From: Pyrenophora tritici-repentis | Lineage: Eukaryota > Ascomycota > Dothideomycetes > Pleosporales > Pleosporaceae | NCBI RefSeq assembly: GCF_003171515.1 | Contig: NC_089398.1 | Coordinates: 1,426,001-1,490,000 of the forward strand | Reading direction: 5' to 3' | DNA length: 64,000 nt | In this document: one piece after another, positions 31,109 through 43,207 of the stretch | How the letters are laid out: every line of letters starts with the position of its first letter | Numbering within the stretch: the first letter of the stretch is position 1 | The notes under the pieces: generated by a model | What the model saw: only the letters and a program-made list of their open reading frames with translations | The model's database searches: none | What the model was told of the DNA's origin: nothing | Program-made: the position numbers and the translations under genes

Positions 31109-32138
31109 TTACTCGTCGGCTGCAGCAGCCTTCTTGCGGCCTCTGTAGTTGAGTTAGCCCTGAACATGGCGGATTACAGCAGTTAATGTGACTTACCTCT
31201 TCTGCGGAGCTTTCTTAGGCTTGGGCGCCTCCTCCTCGACATCGCTACCCTCCTCTTCGGGCTCAACCACCTCTTTCTTGGCCGCTGCCTTTTTACCACG
31301 GGCCTTCTTGGGGGCGGGAGCCTCATCGTGATCGCTCTCCTCCTTGTACTGGGTAGTCTTCTTGCTCCTGCCGCTGGCGCGAACCTTCTTCGCAGGTGGG
31401 GCCTCCTCGCCATCCTCCTCTTCAACAGCCTCCTTCTTAGGAGCTCTACCACGCTTCTTCGGGGCAGGTGCTGGAGCGGGGACATCTTCTTCATCCTCGT
31501 CCATCTCCTCATCTTTGACCTTCTCTGCTTTCTTGGACTTGGCCTTGGATTTAGGCTGGGCCTTGACCTTCGGAGGGGGTGCCGGAGCGTCATCAGCGTC
31601 TTCAGCCTCATCGTCGGCGTCCTTCTTTCCCTTCTTCGCTCTAGACCTCTTGATGCCTGGGCGGTTCAACTCGGGATCCTAGAGTTGTCAGTAAGAAGAT
31701 CAACAGAATGCTCAGAAACACTTACGCGGGTGCAGTCTTCGTCTGGAATATGGCCATGCTCAAGTGCATATTTGACCTTCTCCTGGAACTCCTCGGGCAA
31801 CTCATCGTAGCCGTCGACCATTTCCGTGTCGCCTCCGCACGTCTCAACCAGGTTCTCCATTTGCTTGGGAGTGACGCATCCCCTGTACAGGTCAGTAAAC
31901 ATGTCCAATGGGGTTAAAATGTGAACATACCAATGGCGGTACTGCCAGCTTTGGTGGTCTTTAATGGTGACCTGGACTGCAAAGCGAAATTCACCTTTTG
32001 TGATTTTGTCTCCAGTATCCTTGCAAGCCTTGACCTGGCAACTAGCACGGTTGTTGGGAGACACCTCTGGAGTATGATTAGCATAGTGGCAGGTCGCGCG
32101 ACATGCTGGTAGAGCTTACCGACGCGATAGACACCCAT
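31109..32138 (-). CDS. PARP-type zinc-finger protein (Hpz1-like)
   Basis: 275 residues from five exons: 32120-32138, 31931-32066, 31726-31882, 31197-31678, 31109-31142. Introns are GT-AG and the frame closes at TAA. The N-terminal domain is a PARP/DNA-ligase-III zinc finger: S-P-N-N-R-A-S-C-Q-V-K-A-C, I-T-K-G-E-F-R-F-A, then Y-R-H-W-G-C-V-T-P-K-Q. These supply the C-C-H-C ligands that read DNA breaks. The C-terminal half is a highly charged K/E/A/P-rich tail with several basic patches (K-R-G-R-A-P-K-K) and no catalytic domain. This architecture matches fungal single PARP-finger proteins such as fission yeast Hpz1, thought to act in the nucleus in DNA-damage or replication control. Confidence 0.85.
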
Positions 32139-32452
32139 ATTTGCGGAGTGGCAGAAATGAGATGTGCCTATTAGATTCAAGGAGCAAGCCTCTATGCGGA
32201 TGCAATTTTTCGGAAATCGGACGAGAATATTGTTTGATCCGATTTATTTCGCAATTGTCGCGCACCGTTGACGCGTGAGGTCAGAGGGGGAGGCTAGTCG
32301 CAGAGCGGGAGCTTTGGCCACGGATCCCTGTAACGTCTCTAGCGCGTCTCGGAACTAGAGAGAGTGCACTTCGTCATGATGCTAGTCGGAAAAAGTTGAA
32401 GACATGCGGCTGCCACGAACATTCACCCTCACCGTGTATCCGCCACCCTTCA
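32139..32452. promoter_or_regulatory. Divergent promoter region
   Basis: Just over 310 bases between two genes transcribed away from each other. An A/T-rich segment with GATTTATTTCGC near 32240 is the only notable stretch; no clear motif is defined. Confidence 0.3.
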
Positions 32453-35437
32453 ATGAGCGCTGCGCATACATGCTTTCGCAGAATCCTGACACAGGCTTTC
32501 CGCCCAAGCGCGCGCGGTGTCGCTACGTCCTGTTCTGTGCCCGCTTTCCTCGTTCCGACCCTCGCCAGACCCTCAAAACGCACCTTCACATCGAGGAAAC
32601 GCCGCTCCCAAGATGAACATACATTTACGCAATCGCCAGCCCAGCATACCCAGGATGCAATTTTTCAAGAGCTTCCACCGAAGCCATCGGAATATATCCC
32701 TTCATCCATACCATTCCCACCCACCGAGACTCGTAGCCATGTCGATGCATGGTTTAACGTAATTGACCCATTCCTCCCGACCCCGTTACGACACAATCCA
32801 GCGGATATTCCAGAAATACCCGTGACCTCACTAGATCTTGCTATTTTTCTCAATACCGCCCACGATGCCTCGGTGGACATTCTTGACCACCTCTGGCAGA
32901 GAGGGCTTTGGCAGAACTTGATATGGATGGTGAAGAAGCTCGTTGAGCACGAACAGGAATCGGTTGACCTTACAAGCCAGTTGGTACATCATCCAAGCCA
33001 AACATGGAAGGGTAGCGAGGGCCAGTCTCTACAATTGCTCACCAAACGTCCGATCAGACTCGAACGAGCACATCCCTTGTCCAAACTGAATCTCACACTA
33101 GATGTCCTAGCCTCTTCCCCCGATTCGATAAAATATAAAAGTGTTTCTATAAAGCGAGCAATGGGGCTAGTCTGGAGGACCCTGGGCAACATGATATTGA
33201 CGGCGGCGGAGCAGAGCAACCATGGCCAGGATACCATTATGCCATATGTCTTGGAAATAGTCGCCCATCTGCATCATCTAGGCCTCATGCCGGACTCTGT
33301 ATACACGTACCGGGCCCATGAGGATAAAACTGCTCTGCAGCAGCCTCCCACGTTGCACATGCTATCGTCTAAGATCCTTACAGCTCTGTCTGATGCCACT
33401 TGGAAGGCCCACGAAGCGTCTGTGAAGACGGCAAAGGAGCGTGCGAACGCTCATTACTTTCTTGGCCACGAAATACCAGGGTCTCGGTACAAAGTCCAAG
33501 TCACAGAGGTCGCCCCGGAGTTATGGCTGGAGCTTGTTTTGTGGTCGTGTTTATATGGCGGCTGGATACTGGATGGTACTGCGATATTAGAGCGATTGGC
33601 GACCAAGCAAGGGGATCACAGCTGGGGACTTATCAGCTGGCGAGAGATTATGGAAGCGGAGCAAAAGAAAATGCCATTATCGAAAAGAATTTGGTCCCTA
33701 CTCCCAATGAACGACAACGCTTCTGCAAGTGCAGAGGATCGAGCACGGACCCGAAGAACAATAAGTAGTGAAATCGTTACAGCATTCGTGGATGGACTTG
33801 TCAACCAGATGCGTGTAGGAGTAGGAAGTCGTGGCGTTGACCCAGAATGCCTGATTACATCCATCAAGACCCTCAAGGGCCTGATGGATATGAACAATCT
33901 CAGCCTTGGATCATCAGCTTGGGACTCAATCATGGCGCGTCTCCTCGAGTCTGGGGGATTTGTACCTGAGAAGCGGCCCGAGCTACTATTGCGTATTGTT
34001 GAGCTTGCCCCAGGGTTTGGCGCTGAGGTTAGTGCTGCAAATGCGTCTTCCACGGCCGAGACTGAAGTACCCTACTTCTTCGAGCCCACTACCCTTACAC
34101 TCAGTTTGCTACACAGGGCGATGCGGACATTTCTCGCAAATGGAGATATCAAGAGTGCGGTGACAACCCTAGAGTTACTACAGGGATATGCCGACGACAA
34201 CAAGCAGAAATCGGTCCAGCGGTTCTTTGAGCTGCTACGGAGCATCCCGCAATTACGATACAATGAGCCTTTCACAAGCCAACTGCCGCCAGTCGAGTTT
34301 CCAGCCTTTGACATCAAGCTGCCAGTACCTCTATTAGCTCGTCTGCTGGACTCAGTCACTGAGGCAAAGCTGTATGATCTTGGCCGATGGCTGCTCTTTT
34401 CGGAAGACTTGGATGGCCCTCTTATCGGCCGTGAGCTTTACGGTCATCGCAATATCTCTGCGTCTATCATTCGCTTTGGTACGTTGGCTGGAGAAAATGA
34501 TCTCGTATTGGATGTCATCAAAAGAGTTGGGATATGGAACGAGCAACTCCAGCAGCAGCGAATGCCAGCTGATATTTTAATATCATTGCTCTGCTGCCAG
34601 ATACAGCTCCGGCGATGGGAAGCCGTGCGAGGCATACAGAGCTACATAGAGGAGACCTCCCTTCTCAGGTTCAAGCCACGATCAATCATCCTTTCAACGT
34701 TCGTTTCTGAGCTTCTTCGAACTTCCAGTGGCACTGAAGATGAGATACTACTGGCCCAGGAAGCCTTCACTGAGCTACTCTTTGCATGGGAAGAAATCAT
34801 CATGAGGGAAACACGCTACGAGCTTTACTCCATACTTTCAATCATGTCTACCGTGGATGAAAGTTGGAAAACCTACGGCTCTCAGTTTCTAGCATTCTCC
34901 TTGCGTCAAGAAGTAAAGCTCTCTGCAGACGACTTCAACCGATTACTTGCTGGTATCCTTGACGGATATGGCAGTAGCAAGGGTAAGGCGGTTGTCGAAA
35001 ACTGGTGCTACAAGCCACCAAAGACTTTTGAGCCATACCGATCGCCTGGTGGACTACCCACTATGCCGAGGTACCGCGTCACCAAGGTTGACAGCTACGA
35101 GAACCGCCCAGACGACATTGAACTTGTCCAGGATTCTGAAGCTAGAATCGTCCTTCAGGGCCGCGTCCACCTAAACCGGCAGACGGTCTGGACCATCATC
35201 CGAAAAGTGGAGGAGGAAGTGGGTATCAAGAGAGAAGGCGGCAAAGACCTAGAAGAGGCCACGCGGATAGAAGTGCGCGATACGCTGCAATGGGCTGCGC
35301 GGTTGCTCTACTATCTTGGGTTCAACTACGAGGACATCATGCGCGATCTGGGCAATCTTGGGCTGTTGGCCGAGATTGATGGTCCCGCAGCGCTTGAGCT
35401 TACCGGGCATATTGAAGGTGCCGATCAGGTGCCGTAG
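32453..35437 (+). CDS. Large mitochondrial protein of unknown function, 994 residues
   Basis: One uninterrupted exon. The N-terminus is a textbook mitochondrial presequence: M-S-A-A-H-T-C-F-R-R-I-L-T-Q-A-F-R-P-S-A-R-G-V, ending near R-T-F-T-S-R-K-R-R, rich in Arg/Ser/Thr and without acids for about 55 residues. The rest is almost entirely helical with leucine-rich helix pairs, in the style of PPR/TPR-like fungal mitochondrial translation or RNA-processing factors. I see no well-formed PPR motif or catalytic signature. The last 120 residues (G-R-V-H-L-N-R-Q-T-V-W-T-I-I-R-K-V-E-E-E-V, L-L-Y-Y-L-G-F-N-Y-E-D-I-M-R-D-L-G) look like a distinct domain. The frame opens at a TTG 57 bases earlier; the ATG at 32453 starts the presequence. 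Confidence 0.78.
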   Translation: MSAAHTCFRRILTQAFRPSARGVATSCSVPAFLVPTLARPSKRTFTSRKRRSQDEHTFTQSPAQHTQDAIFQELPPKPSEYIPSSIPFPPTETRSHVDAWFNVIDPFLPTPLRHNPADIPEIPVTSLDLAIFLNTAHDASVDILDHLWQRGLWQNLIWMVKKLVEHEQESVDLTSQLVHHPSQTWKGSEGQSLQLLTKRPIRLERAHPLSKLNLTLDVLASSPDSIKYKSVSIKRAMGLVWRTLGNMILTAAEQSNHGQDTIMPYVLEIVAHLHHLGLMPDSVYTYRAHEDKTALQQPPTLHMLSSKILTALSDATWKAHEASVKTAKERANAHYFLGHEIPGSRYKVQVTEVAPELWLELVLWSCLYGGWILDGTAILERLATKQGDHSWGLISWREIMEAEQKKMPLSKRIWSLLPMNDNASASAEDRARTRRTISSEIVTAFVDGLVNQMRVGVGSRGVDPECLITSIKTLKGLMDMNNLSLGSSAWDSIMARLLESGGFVPEKRPELLLRIVELAPGFGAEVSAANASSTAETEVPYFFEPTTLTLSLLHRAMRTFLANGDIKSAVTTLELLQGYADDNKQKSVQRFFELLRSIPQLRYNEPFTSQLPPVEFPAFDIKLPVPLLARLLDSVTEAKLYDLGRWLLFSEDLDGPLIGRELYGHRNISASIIRFGTLAGENDLVLDVIKRVGIWNEQLQQQRMPADILISLLCCQIQLRRWEAVRGIQSYIEETSLLRFKPRSIILSTFVSELLRTSSGTEDEILLAQEAFTELLFAWEEIIMRETRYELYSILSIMSTVDESWKTYGSQFLAFSLRQEVKLSADDFNRLLAGILDGYGSSKGKAVVENWCYKPPKTFEPYRSPGGLPTMPRYRVTKVDSYENRPDDIELVQDSEARIVLQGRVHLNRQTVWTIIRKVEEEVGIKREGGKDLEEATRIEVRDTLQWAARLLYYLGFNYEDIMRDLGNLGLLAEIDGPAALELTGHIEGADQVP

Positions 35438-37481
35438 ACGTTGGAGGACCGCGTTTTCGGCCGCTTGCATGTAGCCTACCGGACTATTGTATATAATTGC
35501 GTAATCAGACATCCAACAATCGTGGAGACTGTTGACAATTTTTCCCCATACATATTATACTCAATGGGGGCCACTAGTATGCGAATATGTCTCGCGTGAC
35601 CCGGATTTTCATACCCTGAGTGTGTTCGGGGCTTTCGGCTCCACCGGTTACTCCACTTGATACTAAGAGAGGTTGGTAACTTGGTATTTCAACCAAGGCC
35701 AGACCGCCCCTGATCAGCTCATTGTTGAACATAGACTTGCAGGGACAAGAAAAGACTATTGCCTCTGGTAAGCAGCTAGTTAGTATACTGTACAGCCCCA
35801 TGGCCTGGTAAGTTGGTGCAATAGTCGACAGGGTAGATATGGACGAATGAGAAATCTTGTCCCCCAACGTCTACCGTATGTAAGCGTCCGAGGGCCAATC
35901 AAGAGCATATGCACATATGACACGTCGAAGATCCCGCAGCAAGCTCTGCGGAAGAGGCCGGCCTTTGGCCCAACCAGCACGCCGTGGGCCGGCCCACCAT
36001 GTCCTGCATCCTGCAACCAAGCCAGGTAAAGCTCAGCCTCGCAGGAAAAAAAAGTTGCTCAGAAGTGCGCTGAGTAAAGACTGCAATTGGCTGTGTACCA
36101 CTGTACAAAATCATCACACGTGAGAGCGAATGCTCTCGGCAGTGCTTTATTCACATGTTTGAGGTGATCTCACGATACACACACCAGTGTCTCAGAGCCC
36201 AATGTACCGCATTGTGACAGTAGCAGCGGCCCGCCCGCTGCTGTAGCTTTTCTGCTGGAGGCGCCGGGCTACGTTTGCACTTGCTTCACCGCCTCTTCGC
36301 CTGCGGGCGCCAGCGTCGATACAAGCCCAATGCGTATCGATACGATCTGGAGGGGTACGCTGCCGATGTCAAGTGGTGCGTACTTTTTTTTCTCCAAGAG
36401 GGGCAGGGCCACAATTGCATCGCAAGATTCAGTTAGAAGACCCGCCCATGATTGCGTCTTCGAAGATCTTGGATGGTTTGGGTGGTGTGGATATTGAACA
36501 TGACGATGCAGGAGAAGCTTGGGGCCGGAAGTCAGCAAGTAATCTACACTGGACGTGCTGCTGTTCGTTGCAGCATGTGCAAACCCGGGGCCTCGCGTCC
36601 GAGCAGTAGCCAATAGGCTGAAGCCGTTACTCTGTATTAGCCCCGTGTTGCCTCATCGCTGCGCGCACGTCCAAGTTAGTTTCAGTGGGGCAGTTCGGTG
36701 AGAATCCAAAATTTCCTGGCGAGGGGGCACGCGACAGAAACACTGTGCACAGCGACCACGAAAAGCCTTTGAGAGGTGTTGAGATGCATGGAGAGGGAAT
36801 CAAGCCTACGGATAGATGTTTTGGCTGCCTGCAGGATGCGTCTCTGGTGGTGTTTGGGCGTTGCATACGGATATGGAGTCATCGCTCAAAGGGAACTAGG
36901 CGCTAGATGTCCCGCTAGGGCGGAACTAAAAATTAAACATATCCTTCTGCTCTCGCCCGCACCCTCTCTCCACACCAGCCCAAAGACGTCCAAGTCGCAC
37001 AGAATTATACCAGAAACACCCAATACCAGCATTCATAACACCCATCTTCGTCGAGACAATGCCGCAGGCACTCGCTGAGCTCTAAACTCCTGGTGCAGCC
37101 CGCCCATGGGCTGCATCAGCCCGACAGCTCACGGAATTTCAACCTCTACGACGATACCAATACTACGACTGCGTGCAGTACCCTCTGCGCATACTCGTCT
37201 CAATCAATTGGCTCTCGTCTGGTCTGCGCCGCCAAACACACACATTGTCATTTCTGCCAGCTCAACGCTCGAAAATCGACGAACCACCAAGGGCTCCACA
37301 TAGTTCGCAAGCCCTTCCCCTCAGTACACCAGATTTCCAGTCGACCAAACGCTGTCACCTTTCCCAAACTCACACTTCGACTTGCGCTCGTCGTCACATC
37401 CATCCGCCCTCGGTCCTTCACCCATCTCACTAACCTCAACTTCATCGTTACGCGGCCGGCCTAGAAGACCCATAGGCAACC
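35438..37481. other. Intergenic; long CT-rich leader of the next gene
   Basis: About 2 kb without a supported gene. The last 500 bases (from about 36950) are C-rich and G-poor, typical of a long 5' UTR. Short frames here have no family signal. No RNA gene seen. Confidence 0.45.
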
Positions 37482-39880
37482 ATGGCCCACCTTACGCACG
37501 CTCGATCATCGGGATCTGACCTCGGTGGACTTGATCACCAAGACCACAATCTCATCCACAACACCACAACAAGCACCCACCGCAGTGAACAACCATCTAC
37601 CTCACCAGACACAGTATCTGGAAACACGCACCACAACGAAGGACGCGGCGGTGATCAATCAGCCACCGAAGGTGCTGCTGATGAAGACGACGAGGATGAT
37701 GAAGACAGTAGTACCGTCAAAGACACCGAACTCGACGACGAGACAGACGAAGACGTGCCCGCCCTTCCCTTTGGGTACGGCAAGGGAGGCAGGGGCAAAG
37801 GAAAGTGTCCATCTATTCGCGTCGAGCCTGTAGGAGGCTATGAGTCTCATGGTGACGATGACGAGACCATGTCTCATGGGGCCGAGCAACTGCTCGTGCC
37901 CAACAAACACCCCGTGAATCAACTACTAATGAGCAACAAAAAGCGTACCTTTAGCAACCTGTCAAGCACTTCGGTGCTGTTTGGTGACGACTCCACAGAT
38001 CAAGAGTCATTCCCTAGACGCAAGATGGTGCGAAAGCTGAGTAATGCGGCAAGTATACCGCTGCTCACCTACAAGGAGGACGAAGAAACTCCAGTAAGCT
38101 ATGAAAATGCCATTGAGAGCGACGATGAAGACTACAGCGGCGTCAATCTTGTCCCTGACGATGACGAGTCCGACATGGACATGATGGAGCGACAAGAAGA
38201 GAGCTTCATTCTCCAGGAGGAGCAACAAGCTACTAACCTCCTCAATGAGTATCGTGATGCTCGTCGACTCAGCCTCGACAGCTGCTTTAGCGACAATATC
38301 TTCGATGTCACTGCCCCCTTAGACGAGGTGTTCATGGCGGGTCTCCCTGACTTTGGATTTAATCATTTCTTCGAGCCCGAGGCTGTACCCGCATCCCCTG
38401 TCCCTATGGCGAAGAGGAAGTTTTCAGACGGATCTGCTAAGCGTGTCCGCTTCGATGACGATGTCCAAGTATCAGATAGTTCCAGTTCGGAATCTTCAGA
38501 GCTCGATAGCAGCCTCTTCCCTGATCTTTTCATGGAACAAGACAAGATACCTCCCAGTCTGCATCAGCTCCTTGAGATGGATAACGATGATGACAATGGA
38601 GACATGGCGTCTCCCCAGTCGGACATATCCTTCTGGGACTTTGAACAAAACGAGTCTCGCATCACTCAAGTCGACCATTCGGATGAATCCGATGGCGAGT
38701 CTGCTGGTGAATCCAGTGGCTATGAGTGTATGGTAGTGCCCTTCATTTATTCTTATTCGATGACTAACATTCCTTTACAGCTGACATGGGTGATACCACT
38801 GATGAAGAAGACTATGAGGAGGATGAACTACCACAAACGCCTGCCCAAAAGCAATCTGTTCTCCGCCGACCGTCTTCGGCCCCGGGCTCCCGGGCTGCTA
38901 CGCCTAAGCCATTTCAGCGCAGTTCTCGACCGATTGGGCGCCAGATTCCCCCCACTCGCGGTGTCTTCATCCACAATGAAACCGATCAGGCTATTGCGGT
39001 GACCAACCGAGCCACCAAGACTGTCAGCTTCTATCGTCCCCGCACTATCATGCTGCCTTGGCTCCCAATGACGGACTATCAGAGCAGCACAAGCAGCACC
39101 GTCAACAACAGTCCTAGGAACTCGATTGCTCAACTGAATGCCTCCGACAGTGAGGTGAGCAACGAGCTTGTAACCAACGGCCTTGGTGCCGATATCATGC
39201 TTACGGGTATTTTTGGGTCTGCACCGAGCAACGACTATGTGTTCGGACATGAAAGCATCGGTCCTCCCGAGGCTTTCTACCCATTTGTAAGCATATCTGC
39301 CAATGGTGACATGGGCATTATTGACGATGACGAGGATGATTCTTCGAGCGACGACTACGAGGACAACCTCGACATCGCTGACTTTATGGAATTTCCTTCT
39401 GAGGGCGACGAGACGGATATTGAAGAAGAAGAGGATGACGTGGAGGACACTGATGTGCCAGCAACCCCAGGAACCTCAAGCATGATGCCACATGACTCGA
39501 CGCCAGCCGCACCCTCGACAACCACACCCAAGGCCCGTAAGAGGTCCACGTCAGATGTCATGCTTGGCCACTTTGATGCTACCGTCATCACTGCCTTCCG
39601 CAACAACCAAAACCGGTACCGTGATGTTGCATCTCTGCCATCGGACCCTGCTGCCCGAGCATCCATCTCCCGTCCGGTCCGCTCTGGAAAGTCAGCTGAG
39701 GCTTTAATTACACCACTCCGTAAGCGTGCGCCGTCAAGCAGGATCGCCAAATCGCCTTTTGAGAACTCGACTAGCATGAACCGCAGTTCTCCCCTCTCTG
39801 CTGCCACCAGGGCTACAACCAGGTTGCAAAACTCCATAGATTCCTCACGTAGACCTCCCCGGATGGGTTCCTTCTCTTGA
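37482..39880 (+). CDS. Acidic, Ser/Asp-rich fungal protein of unknown function, 781 residues
   Basis: Two exons, 37482-38727 and 38781-39880, joined by a 53 bp GT-AG intron. The protein is strongly acidic with several D/E runs (D-E-D-D-E-D-D-E-D, E-E-E-E-D-D-V-E-D) and many S-D-S-x-E casein-kinase-2-like sites. It has basic nuclear-type patches (K-R-K-F-S-D-G-S-A-K-R-V-R-F-D-D-D). Conserved-looking blocks are P-A-L-P-F-G-Y-G-K-G-G-R-G-K-G-K-C-P-S-I-R-V-E, T-R-G-V-F-I-H-N-E-T-D-Q-A-I-A-V-T-N-R, and L-G-H-F-D-A-T-V-I-T-A-F-R-N-N-Q-N-R. No enzymatic domain is visible. Composition suggests a nuclear regulatory protein; that is only an inference. Confidence 0.75.
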
Positions 39881-40861
39881 AGGCATTGCGCAACGCCCAC
39901 ATGTCATCACAAGTATACGACCAACACTTCCCAGGGCGGATCAGGGGGATCTCAGAGGAAGTCATGGTAATGTCTTAAAAGAGATGTACCTACGATGTTA
40001 CGATACCCACGACCTTTTATCTTCGAGCCGTTTCGGCGGCTGTGTTACTACAAACTCGATTTCATGCATGCACAAGTCTAAAAAGTCCTTGGACTGTTTT
40101 TAGATGGTCTGGATAAAAGTTGAGGGCGGTTCACGGCCTTGTGCGGGACTTTCGATGTGACAACTCGTCGACTTTGCTCAGCTAGTGTAGCCGGTTTGCA
40201 ATTACGAATTTCGTTTGTTTTGCTTTAGACCTTCGTTAAGTACTCTTTCCTTTGTGCTTTCCTATTTTCACTTTTTGCCTCGCAGCTTCCTCTTTGGGGC
40301 AATGGGCTTTTTGGGATGATACCAGGTCTTTTACGAGCGCGATCTGCCGGGTTTTGCTTCTGGCGTTTAGGTCCACAGCTGAGCAAGCTGTTGAACCAAG
40401 GGCGTTAAGGTCGACGCGTTGCTCATGGTCGCATCGAGTACTCTGTTACTTTCTGACTGTGTTTGTATTCGATATTGGTATGGAGCCGCTGCGACATGTA
40501 GGATTATGCGTGGAGTATAGTAGTTTTTGGTTGAATGCATTTGTTCTCTATATCTGCTGTCTCATGACCATGTCCACCCTTGAATTGTACCGAGCCGCCG
40601 ACTAATACAAGATTAGATATAGACACGAAAGGACGTCGTGAGATGGGCGAGTACAATGCACTGCACGCTCATCTGTGCACCCGCTTGTCGTTCGCCCCTG
40701 CATGATGATGGCGCAACGCAACGGCCGTGGACTCGTTAGCGCGGGAGAGGCTTGTCTGTGCGGAAGCTACGTCACACTTCATCTGCATGTGAACATGTGC
40801 GTCTACATCATGCCAACACCACAACTTTGTTAATGCATTGGGCGGCACCCGCACTAACGAC
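39881..40861. other. Intergenic
   Basis: About 980 bases with a T-rich middle (40200-40320). A 117-codon frame at 40252 starts at TTG and has no domain. Nothing supported. Confidence 0.4.
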
Positions 40862-42334
40862 ATGGAGCATGTCAAAGAAGACTTTCGCGAGGATAGGTCG
40901 ATCCTTCAGCTCGCTACAGTAAGACCCCGGTACCCCGTATTCCCAAGACAGGCCAACGCGTGCAACGGTCCCCCCGCGTGTTCTCCACTACTGCTGCTAA
41001 TCAATGCTTAGGACGTCCTATTGCTTCCCATCCGCATCGCCACGTCTCCAGCACTGCTGAAGACATACCTCAGCACAGCACTACTCTTCATCACATCCAC
41101 CATACTCTTTGGCGTCGCAGTCGTTGCATACTCGTCTTTCTACTACACGTATATACCTGTTCGCGGCATAACGGTGCCGGTATATCTCCAGTACGACCAC
41201 AGTTCGCCATTCGTTTTCAACAGCGCTCAGCCAGATGGCCTACCAACGGGCAAGCTTGCGAAGTGGCCGTACGGGCTCGCGAATATACCAGGCTTGGTGC
41301 ATCGACAAAAGTACGATGTCGTGGTAGAGATGGATGTTCCACGTAGTGATACAAACCTCAAGGCTGGCAACTGGATGGTTGGGCTAGAGTTCCGGGGACC
41401 AACAACCATCGGTCAGGGTGTGAAGCACCTGCTGGGCTGGGATGAGGACTGGAATATTGAAGACCACAGTCAGGGGGGCGTTCCAGGAGCTACGGCAGAG
41501 AGAGTGGTTACAGAGGGTGCCACGAGTAACACACCGACGATACTTGCTAGAAGCAAAAGACCGGTCCTGCTCACCTACCGCAGTCGCATGCTCGAGATGA
41601 TGTACCGCTTTCTACGCCTGCCACTATACCTTGTCGGATGGCATACTGAGTCGGAACATATTGCGATCAGCATGATGGAATCTGTCATGTTCGAGCCTGG
41701 CTATCGCAACATTCCGTCCTCTCTTAGGTTAGAGGTGCGGTCAAGGCTTCCGCTTGAGGTGTATCGGGTCAGCGTACGCATCAGCGCACGACTAGAAGGC
41801 CTTCGATGGCTGATGTACCGACATTGGATCACAAGCGCAGTAGTTGGTATCGGTTCATTCTGGGGCATGGAAATGTGCACTTTGCTATTAATATGGGGTG
41901 CCTTTACCTTCGTTTTCAGTAGGGCTACTTCGCCGGCTGCAAACGAGGATAAGAAGATCAAGAAGGAAGATGACGAGGCCGCACCCAAACCCGAGGCTGC
42001 TGATGGCGCTGGGGTAGAACCAGAAACACCACACAGTGACACAAGCCGCACGTTTCCCACACTGCCGTCTCAACAGCCACTCTCCCACAGCTCATCAACG
42101 GTCAAAGAAGAACGCGACACGACGCCCGGTCTGGAGCATATACCCACGCGAGAAGAAACAGAGGCAGATGACGAAGATGATGATTTTGTTCTAGAAGAAC
42201 CGGTACCGCGAGGTTTAGAGCGGGAGGGTGTCTTCACTGACTCTGGCATAGGCACGAGCCTCGAGAGTCACGTGGAGAAGGGTCTATCGAAGAGAAGGAA
42301 CGCCGGTAGTAGTCGCCGTGGACCAGGAGGCTAG
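40862..42334 (+). CDS. SEI1: Seipin, ER lipid-droplet assembly protein
   Basis: 459 residues from exons 40862-40918 and 41012-42334, joined across a 93 bp GT-AG intron with phase preserved. Exon 1 supplies M-E-H-V-K-E-D-F. Seipin sits in the ER membrane at contacts with lipid droplets. Topology fits: a first transmembrane helix (L-S-T-A-L-L-F-I-T-S-T-I-L-F-G-V-A-V-V-A-Y) and a lumenal beta-rich domain (Y-I-P-V-R-G-I-T-V-P-V-Y-L-Q-Y, Y-D-V-V-V-E-M-D-V-P-R-S-D-T-N, G-N-W-M-V). Next come R-P-V-L-L-T-Y-R-S and a second helix (I-T-S-A-V-V-G-I-G-S-F-W-G-M-E). The lumenal motif order matches the seipin family. The acidic, disordered cytosolic tail of about 130 residues is longer than in yeast Sei1. 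The frame without exon 1 would start at a TTG, which supports the spliced model. Confidence 0.88.
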
Positions 42335-43207
42335 AATCCTCCGGGGCATGTGGCACATGGGAGCGGGGTTAAGTGCGCGGTTTGCGACAGGCGGTCAAGA
42401 AGTGCTTTTCGCTGATTGTTGTACATGTTCTTAATAGTAGGAGGGGGTGGTGAATGACAGTGAGCTGCAGAGCGCCCGTCGCTTTAAAAAGATACGCTTG
42501 CATCCCCTAGCATAATAATACTTTTAGTATAGTCCCTACTTTATGCACTCATGCGCGGTAGCTACCCTTACTGTACCATCTGTATTCAATACCTGCCTGC
42601 AGTAGTGAGTGTAGACCACAGCGCTAGGCGCCACAAAAAAGACATCCCGATCAAATTATTGCGCTCGCTCCAATGAGGCTTTGCCAAAATGAAACGGAAG
42701 GCAGTCGCGGAGTAAGCAAGCTCCGGCGTCAAACTTTGACTTTATGATACAGTTCATCAGTCCAGAAGCCGTAGTATCTGAGTCATATACCAATACGACA
42801 GCCTCGAGTCAGCGGGCTCAAGAACTTAATGCAGCACTACCGACGCTGCGTGGAGACCGAACCTAAACATACCTTTCCGTGGTAAACATGTGTATTCTGT
42901 ACATTAGCCCCATCCTCGGTTTTTCTTTGGCGATTCACCAAGAATCATGCATCCGCACATCCTATTTTAGGAAGAACTTTGTATTCATTCTTGCCATCTA
43001 ATAATTTGATAGGTAGAATTTTCCATTACAAAAGTCAGACAGAGTTCTAAAGTAAAGCCTTCTATAAAAGCCCCCCTAAACCACTCATCCAACCTAGAAT
43101 CAAAGCCAAATCATAACTCCCAGCCAGAACAAAGGTAACCTAATAGCCATTTAACTCCAACAAAACAAATCACCCGCATCCGTGGCGGCAGTCATCCATC
43201 ATACAGC
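42335..43207. other. Intergenic between convergent genes
   Basis: About 870 bases between tail-to-tail genes. No gene or clear repeat found. Confidence 0.4.

Noticed and set aside
31183..31611. Arg-rich 142-codon frame on the minus strand
   Set aside because: Shadow frame of the charged tail of the PARP-finger gene; the Lys/Glu-rich frame is the real one.
36121..36141. Small hairpin GAGAGCGAATGCTCTC
   Set aside because: Six-base stem with no conserved context; too small to call a terminator or RNA.
40252..40605. 117-codon frame downstream of the acidic protein gene
   Set aside because: Begins at TTG, lies in a T-rich 3' flank and has no recognisable domain.
42790..42850. Match to the transposase tail at the window start (14 of 15 bases, S-Q-R-A-Q)
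   Set aside because: The match stops after 15 bases and the zinc knuckle is absent. A match this short is expected by chance in 64 kb.
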